Of a stretch of 42,506 nucleotides of DNA, positions 38,397 through 42,506 are shown piece after piece. The notes beneath the pieces are model-generated. The model saw nothing but the letters and a program-made list of their open reading frames with translations, searched no databases and had not been told where the DNA came from. The stretch lies in IMG/VR virus record IMGVR_UViG_3300017605_000381, positions 1 to 42,506 of that record; one strand, given 5' to 3'. The stretch comes from a virus. Positions within the stretch are counted from its first letter, which is position 1. Every line of letters starts with the position of its first letter. A program made the position numbers and the translations under genes.

Positions 38397-40172
38397 TTGG
38401 ACGCTCGATTTCCATACTTCGACTTAGCAGTTGGCTCCGCGTCACACCGTAACAACCTGAAGAGCGAGACTGATTTCGACTGGAAAGAGTTGGAAGGAAA
38501 AGTTGATGTCTACGACTCGCTCTATAGGTTTCCGGTGTCGTTCAAGGAACACTTCGAAGTTAACAAGACCGTTGCCGGTTACACCGGAGATGTTTGGTCA
38601 GAAGCTTTGGTGTTCGACGTTGACAACGAGAAACTTGAGGAAGCTCTGAAGGACACGAGGAAGCTAGTTGGTCGGCTGGTTAGCGAGTTCGACGTACCAA
38701 GGGGAGCTATTAGCGTCTACTTCTCAGGCGCGAAGGGCTTCCACATTTACCTTCCGGCTTCCCTGTTCGGCGGCTTCGAGCCCTCACCTAACCTGCCACG
38801 GCTCCACGCGAAGTTAGCGCGGAGACTGGCTTGGCCCCTGAAGGTTGACCCTTCTATCTACGAGCGCAACAGAATCTTTCGGCTCGTTAACACGATCAAC
38901 GCCAAGACGGGCCTGTTCAAGATTCATCTCACGAGAGACGAGCTTTCCAACCTGAGCATTGATGTTATTTGCGAGTTAGCAAAGACGGCGCGTGCTGTAC
39001 CTGATCTTGACACGTTCAACGCCGTTCCGAAGCTTGTAGCTCTCAAGGCCGAGAGCGCAACCGAGGCACCGGCTCCGAGCCTGCCAGTTGTTAACAGCAT
39101 CCCGGCTTCTGCTCAGAAGCTTTGCATCGACAAGATGCTGAAGGGTGTGTCGAAGGGAGAGCGCCACAACACGGCTTTCCGTTTGGCTGACTACTGGAAA
39201 AAGCAAGGCTGTGCGCCTGAAGTCACAGTGCAAAACCTTGTTGCTTGGAACAAGCTCAACGAAGAGAAGAACGACCAAGAAGACCACTTCCGACAGATCG
39301 TCAAAGACGTTTACTCACGCGCCTACGACTACGGCTGTCACGACCCGTTGTTAGATGCGAAGTGTGATAGCGCCTGCCACTTGTACCCGGCAAAGGTCGG
39401 AGAGAAGGCGGCTCCGGTTCCAACTAAGGCAGTGAAGCTCAGGCCGGTCAAGATGGCGGACATAGTTAGCACGCCTATTGAGTGGCTGTGGTTCCCGTTT
39501 GTCCCGAGCGGCAAGGCGACGATTATCGAGGGCGACCCAGACATAGGCAAGAGTTGGACGCTTCTCAAGATCGTAGCCACGTTAACACGGGGCGAACGTC
39601 TTCCACGCTCACGCAAGCTCGACCCGGCCAACGCTCTTCTGATGATGGGAGAGGATGCGCTAGGCGACACGATCAAGCCACGGCTTGAAGTGATGGGAGC
39701 AGACATCAGCAGAGTCTTCGCTCTCGACGGTGCGCTGACCCTGAACACTGACGGCCTCAACACAATCGAGGCGGCTATTAGAGAGACCGAGGCGAAGGTT
39801 GTTGTGATCGACCCGCTAGTAGCCTACATGGGCGGGGAGGTTGACATGAACCGAGCGAACCACATGAGAGCGATGATGGGAGCCGTTGGCAAGATTGCCG
39901 AAAGAACCAACTCTTCCATTATCTGTTTGCGCCATCTCACCAAGGGCTCTGACAACGGCAAGGACAAGGGAGGCAAGGGCGGCAACCCGCTCTATCGAGG
40001 CATCGGCTCTATCGACTTAGCGGCGTCTGTCCGGTCGGTGATTCGCGTTGAGAAGTTCCCCGACTCAGATATTCGCTTCCTGTATCAGATCAAGAACAAC
40101 GTTGGGCCGAAGGGTGAGCCAGTCTACTACGAGTTAACACGGGATAGGGGGCTTGTATGGAAAGCAGTCTGA
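38397..40172 (+). CDS. Primase-helicase fusion (AEP primase + RepA-type ATPase), 591 aa
   Basis: TTG start immediately after the ERF stop with AGGGGG upstream. N-terminal archaeo-eukaryotic type primase: catalytic DVD at 74-76, SGAKGFHI at 110-117, DPSIYERNRIFRLVNT at 151-166. A Cys trio (313, 322, 326: YGCHD, AKCDSAC) follows in the linker. C-terminal RecA-like ATPase: Walker A GDPDIGKS at 378-385, Walker B VVVIDP near 467-472, and LRHLTKGSDNGKDKGGKG. It should prime and unwind DNA at the phage origin. No DNA polymerase is seen, so host polymerase is presumably used. Confidence 0.9.
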   Translation: MDARFPYFDLAVGSASHRNNLKSETDFDWKELEGKVDVYDSLYRFPVSFKEHFEVNKTVAGYTGDVWSEALVFDVDNEKLEEALKDTRKLVGRLVSEFDVPRGAISVYFSGAKGFHIYLPASLFGGFEPSPNLPRLHAKLARRLAWPLKVDPSIYERNRIFRLVNTINAKTGLFKIHLTRDELSNLSIDVICELAKTARAVPDLDTFNAVPKLVALKAESATEAPAPSLPVVNSIPASAQKLCIDKMLKGVSKGERHNTAFRLADYWKKQGCAPEVTVQNLVAWNKLNEEKNDQEDHFRQIVKDVYSRAYDYGCHDPLLDAKCDSACHLYPAKVGEKAAPVPTKAVKLRPVKMADIVSTPIEWLWFPFVPSGKATIIEGDPDIGKSWTLLKIVATLTRGERLPRSRKLDPANALLMMGEDALGDTIKPRLEVMGADISRVFALDGALTLNTDGLNTIEAAIRETEAKVVVIDPLVAYMGGEVDMNRANHMRAMMGAVGKIAERTNSSIICLRHLTKGSDNGKDKGGKGGNPLYRGIGSIDLAASVRSVIRVEKFPDSDIRFLYQIKNNVGPKGEPVYYELTRDRGLVWKAV

Positions 40173-40249
40173 ACACAATCACGCTTCAGCTTGGGATAGT
40201 CATTGGCCTGCTGTTCATCCTAGTCATGGGCCAATTCGAGAGGCGGTAA
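40157..40249 (+). CDS. Micro membrane protein, 30 aa
   Basis: ATG at 40157 lies inside the end of the primase gene with AGGGGG upstream; the stop overlaps the next ATG (TAATG). Nearly all hydrophobic (LGIVIGLLFILVMG) with a basic end (FERR), one membrane span. Double overlap and good site support translation despite small size. No family can be assigned. Confidence 0.6.
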   Translation: MESSLNTITLQLGIVIGLLFILVMGQFERR

Positions 40250-40437
40250 TGGACTTAGCAAAGTTGTTTGAAGACGTTGACAACGTGGTTCGCGAGGCGG
40301 CACAGGCGAGCACTCCTCTTGCTCGTGCTGCCATCGTGAAGAAAGGGGTGAAGGCTTTGGACTGCGAACCTATCAAGGTTCAGTTCTACGACGAGAAGGA
40401 AGAGAAATTCGGAAGGCCGGTATACCTGAGAGACTGA
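40249..40437 (+). CDS. Small hypothetical protein, 62 aa
   Basis: Starts by TAATG overlap with the micro-membrane gene. Charged helix at the N-terminus (LAKLFEDVDNVVREAAQAS), then VKALDCEPIKVQFYDEKEEK. No recognised motif. Its start choice excludes 32 residues of an upstream extension that overlaps other frames. Confidence 0.6.
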   Translation: MDLAKLFEDVDNVVREAAQASTPLARAAIVKKGVKALDCEPIKVQFYDEKEEKFGRPVYLRD

Positions 40438-40480
40438 ACTTTGTCTAAGGGTAGAGAAACTAACTGACACGAGGAACAAA

Positions 40481-40783
40481 ATGATAACGATTAAAAACCT
40501 GAAGAAGATCGACAAGAAGGGACTCATCGCAGTGTTCGACGTTGATGTTAACGGCGTCGAAGCGCGGAAGTGCAAGCTCACGCAGTTCAAGGGCGAGTAT
40601 TCCATCATGGGGCCGAGCGAGAAGTATTTCTCCGAGAAAGAGGGGAAGGATAAGTATTACGACTTGATTCGGTTCTCTCCCGACCTGAAGAACAGCATTC
40701 TCGACAAGGTGCTTGTGTTGGCCGACTGCGAGAAGCAGGAACGGGCACCGCAAGGCCCGAGCGACGAAGACATTCCATTCTAA
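40481..40783 (+). CDS. SSB-tailed SpoVG-like DNA-binding protein, 100 aa
   Basis: ATG with GAGGAA upstream. Core resembles SpoVG/phage beta-barrel proteins: MITIKNLKKIDKKGLIAVFD, a KCKLTQFKGEYSIMGPSEKY segment and YYDLIRFSPDLKN. The C-terminus is DEDIPF, the acidic hexapeptide by which bacterial SSB proteins recruit partners. The phage has no recognisable OB-fold SSB elsewhere, so this may be its ssDNA-binding protein, supporting ERF and primase-helicase. Family name needs a profile check. Confidence 0.65.
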   Translation: MITIKNLKKIDKKGLIAVFDVDVNGVEARKCKLTQFKGEYSIMGPSEKYFSEKEGKDKYYDLIRFSPDLKNSILDKVLVLADCEKQERAPQGPSDEDIPF

Positions 40784-40792
40784 GGAGCTAAC

Positions 40793-41164
40793 TTGTCACT
40801 GACACCTGAGTACGAAGACAAAATGCCATCAAAGTGGATAGAGAAGCCAACTCCGCTCAACGGACACCCCGGCTTCTATGAACTGCTCAAAGTCATGGCA
40901 GACATTCACAGCCGGAAAAATGGCAACTATGCCAAGTCTTCAGACGCTCTCTCAAACTTCCGGCTATCGAACGAGCTAGGCATTAACCCTTTCAAGGGTT
41001 GCCTGATTCGCATGTCTGACAAATGGTCACGCATCTGTCAACTCTCCAAGGGTGTTCCTGATTTGGTCGGAGAGTCGTTGGAAGACACGTTGATTGACCT
41101 AGCAAACTACTCGCTCATCTCCATTCTGTTGCTTCGTGAACAGAGGGACAGCGACAAGGGGTAA
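40793..41164 (+). CDS. DUF1599/Nmad1-like protein, 123 aa
   Basis: TTG start with AAGGAG five bases upstream. Helical, with family-like strings: DIHSRKNGNYAKSSDALSNF, CLIRMSDKWSRICQLSKG, and ESLEDTLIDLANYSLI with paired acids. These resemble the nucleotide modification associated domain 1 (DUF1599) of phages, which is an all-alpha fold near MazG. A nucleotide pool or DNA-modification function is inferred. It is near MazG-like and HD genes. Confidence 0.65.
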   Translation: MSLTPEYEDKMPSKWIEKPTPLNGHPGFYELLKVMADIHSRKNGNYAKSSDALSNFRLSNELGINPFKGCLIRMSDKWSRICQLSKGVPDLVGESLEDTLIDLANYSLISILLLREQRDSDKG

Positions 41165-41168
41165 GCCC

Positions 41169-41249
41169 GTGGGACACAGAGAGGCCGCAGCCGTTTCCAT
41201 TCTCCTTGGCGTGTTGTTGGCCTTTCTGTGGTTTTGCACTTCACTTTAA
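41169..41249 (+). CDS. Micro membrane protein, 26 aa
   Basis: GTG start with AAGGGG seven bases upstream. Short N-terminus (GHREAA), then one membrane span (VSILLGVLLAFLWFCTSL) at the very end. Length is minimal, so the evidence is the ribosome binding site and composition only. A micro-membrane protein in the same operon style as 40157-40249. Confidence 0.4.
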   Translation: MGHREAAAVSILLGVLLAFLWFCTSL

Positions 41250-41260
41250 GAGAGGGAACC

Positions 41261-41503
41261 ATGATCGACAGTCAAGAGCAGAAGATTTTGAACTTCTTCA
41301 ACTACAACCGTGACGCAGTTCTTACACCGCCACAGGTGAAGGATGCAGTTGGCCTGACGTGCCCGCTCACCAGCGTCCGCCGAGCGCTGACCGTGTTAAC
41401 AGAGAAAGGCAAGCTTAAGAAGACCCGAGAGACCGGAGACGGAATCTTTGGACAACCTAACCACAAGTGGAGCCTGCCAATCTCGGCCACAGCCACGGCC
41501 TAA
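41261..41503 (+). CDS. Winged-helix DNA-binding protein, 80 aa
   Basis: ATG at 41261 behind GAGAGGGAACC. HTH pattern: QKILNFFNYNRDAVLTPPQV, LTCPLTSVRRALTVLTEKGK (recognition helix) and a wing GDGIFGQPNHKW. It is a compact regulator-like domain with no extra parts. With the HTH gene at 2390-2590, it is one of two candidates for control of the lysogeny/early genes. The GTGTTAACAG motif lies within its own coding sequence. Confidence 0.75.
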   Translation: MIDSQEQKILNFFNYNRDAVLTPPQVKDAVGLTCPLTSVRRALTVLTEKGKLKKTRETGDGIFGQPNHKWSLPISATATA

Positions 41504-41509
41504 CAGCCC

Positions 41510-42325
41510 ATGTTCTTTAACGCTGAGTATGACGGACAGAAGCTTCAGCAAGAGCTAGATGCCGAGTATGAGGAAGAGGCCGAGGCTTGGATGAGGAAAG
41601 GTATGCCTAAGAAGAAAGCAACCGCAAGCGACCCAAGTATGTCTTGCATCAGAACCTTCACCAACAAGCTCTTCTATCCCTTCAAGCCATCACCGAAGGA
41701 TGTTGACGTTAGGGACATAGCCCACGGCCTCTCTCACCTTTGCCGGTTCTCTGGTCAGTGCCAAATCTTTTGGAGCGTGGCACAGCACGCCATGTTAGCA
41801 GCGGACTTATCACTAGCCCTCAGTCACGCTGAGCCTCGCATCGTTCAGCTACTCCGCACTCATGCAGTCCTTCATCACGACGACTCCGAGGCGTATTGCA
41901 TCGACCTGCCTAAGCCAATCAAGAACTGCATACCGGCCTACGAAACGATGGAAGCCGGTGTTACTAAGGCAATCAACCAAGCTCTCAATATCGACGCCTC
42001 CACCGCAGCGCATGACTTCGTGAAGATAGTTGACAACCAAACCTATCAGATCGAATCGGGCCTTCTCTTCGACCCCTACAAGCTGAGCATGGAGTTAGCA
42101 CGCACAGACAGCGCCTTTGGCCGGTTGGCCCGTCTCACCCACAAAGAGACAGAGAAGATGTTTCTTGACTACGCGGACATGTTAGCAGCGGAGATTGAGG
42201 AAGAGAAGAGTAAGACTAGCTTCACTCATCACGAAGACTTCGGCATGAAAATAATCAAGTACATGGCTTCAGGCGCGAACGATTTCACGTTTGAGAAAAT
42301 CAACGCAAAGGACTTCTACAAATGA
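41510..42325 (+). CDS. HD-domain phosphohydrolase (YfbR/5'-nucleotidase-like), 271 aa
   Basis: ATG six bases after the previous stop. HD superfamily motifs: AQHAMLAADL (His93), LHHDDSEAYCIDLPKPIK (His122/123, Asp124), and VKIVDNQ later with a likely last Asp. The DLPKPIK string is typical of phage and YfbR nucleotidases acting on dNMPs. N-terminal 60 residues are charged and family-external. A phage-specific C-terminal extension of about 80 residues is present. It likely tunes nucleotide pools with MazG- and DUF1599-like proteins. Confidence 0.85.
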   Translation: MFFNAEYDGQKLQQELDAEYEEEAEAWMRKGMPKKKATASDPSMSCIRTFTNKLFYPFKPSPKDVDVRDIAHGLSHLCRFSGQCQIFWSVAQHAMLAADLSLALSHAEPRIVQLLRTHAVLHHDDSEAYCIDLPKPIKNCIPAYETMEAGVTKAINQALNIDASTAAHDFVKIVDNQTYQIESGLLFDPYKLSMELARTDSAFGRLARLTHKETEKMFLDYADMLAAEIEEEKSKTSFTHHEDFGMKIIKYMASGANDFTFEKINAKDFYK

Positions 42326-42506
42326 GCAGCATAAGCAAGCCTATTCCCGAAGTGCGGTATCGAGAGCTTGAGAGGTTGCTAGAGCTTTACGCTCTCATCA
42401 AAGAGACTCCGGAGGGCGGGGCTTGCAACCGGCTCAGCATGGAGTATCGAACAATGATCTTGGCCGATGTCAACAAGGCAGTCGTTGACACGTTCGGGAG
42501 TTGGGA
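42322..42506 (+). CDS. Partial frame open to the right edge (candidate integrase N-terminus)
   Basis: ATGA overlap with the HD gene; runs for 61 codons to the window end without a stop. N-terminal part is helical (YRELERLLELYALIKETPE), later YRTMILADVNKAVVDTFGSW. If the molecule is circular, the frame continues straight into 2..994 (the joining codon is GAA) and yields a tyrosine recombinase of about 392 aa. It may instead be a separate short gene whose end is missing; no motif of its own decides this. Confidence 0.55.
   Translation, partial: MSSISKPIPEVRYRELERLLELYALIKETPEGGACNRLSMEYRTMILADVNKAVVDTFGSW

Larger units (their letters stand above)
1..42506. repeat. Genome-wide iterated palindrome GTTAAC (TGTTAACA)
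   Basis: About 56 copies counted by hand; first positions include 53, 551, 3481, 5836, 8268, 12204, 17470, 24840, 31242, 35496, 39580, 41395. Composition would give about 9. None is preceded by G or followed by C. By following base, 32 have A, 16 T, 8 G, 0 C, so the preferred form is the 8-mer palindrome TGTTAACA (17 copies). Largest gaps are about 2.5 kb (capsid region) and 2.7 kb (inside the ejection gene). Confidence 0.85.

Noticed and set aside
1-42506. Direct terminal repeats at window ends
   Set aside because: The first and last hundred bases show no shared sequence by eye; the ends instead join in frame.

Overview
The window reads as a temperate podovirus-like bacteriophage genome of about 42.5 kb, probably complete or nearly so. 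Evidence: a tyrosine integrase beside an attP-like core copied from the 3' half of a host tRNA-Glu, a small-terminase candidate and large terminase, a P22-type portal, a scaffold, an N4-gp56-family capsid protein, short-tail adaptor and hub proteins, several fibre proteins, a very large LPD38-type ejection protein, and a replication/recombination block. The host cannot be named from the sequence; gene style and lysis genes suggest a Gram-negative bacterium with GC in the mid 50s. The last open frame (42322 to the end) joins the first (2..994) in frame across the window ends, so the contig may be circular and cut inside the integrase gene.

Layout. 1-1.4 kb: integrase, two micro-membrane proteins and attP (core 1373-1417) flanked by TGTCCCC pairs. 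1.8-5.75 kb: a leftward operon ending at a strong bidirectional terminator. It encodes a micro-membrane protein, a CobS/MoxR-like AAA+ ATPase with zinc-finger and SAP domains, a vWA-like partner, and six small proteins including an HTH protein. 5.98-6.47 kb: TerS-like gene. 6.47-7.36 kb: about 0.9 kb of non-coding DNA with iteron-like repeats and many inverted repeats, the best origin or control-region candidate. 7.36-8.9 kb: small proteins, including holin-like and secreted ones. 9.0-33.1 kb: packaging, capsid, tail, lysozyme, ejection and fibre genes, mostly start/stop overlapped. 33.2-42.5 kb: an early-type operon with a sigma-70-like factor, metallophosphoesterase, Cys-rich small proteins, MazG-like protein, Cas4-like nuclease, DUF6197-like protein, ERF annealing protein, primase-helicase, an SSB-tailed protein, DUF1599-like protein, a winged helix and an HD hydrolase, running into the integrase.

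The strongest unexplained signal is genome-wide. The palindrome GTTAAC occurs about 56 times by my hand count (roughly 9 expected from composition), never flanked by G on the left or C on the right, and 17 times as the 8-mer TGTTAACA. It sits in coding and non-coding DNA on both arms and accounts for many of the TTA leucine codons. It looks like a selected, highly iterated protein-binding or modification site. Other points to follow up are the SAP-AAA+/vWA module, a structured leader before terL with no Shine-Dalgarno sequence, a 17-bp repeat in front of the sigma gene and at 7.83 kb, and an ejection protein with ADP-ribosyltransferase-like and ParB-like regions.
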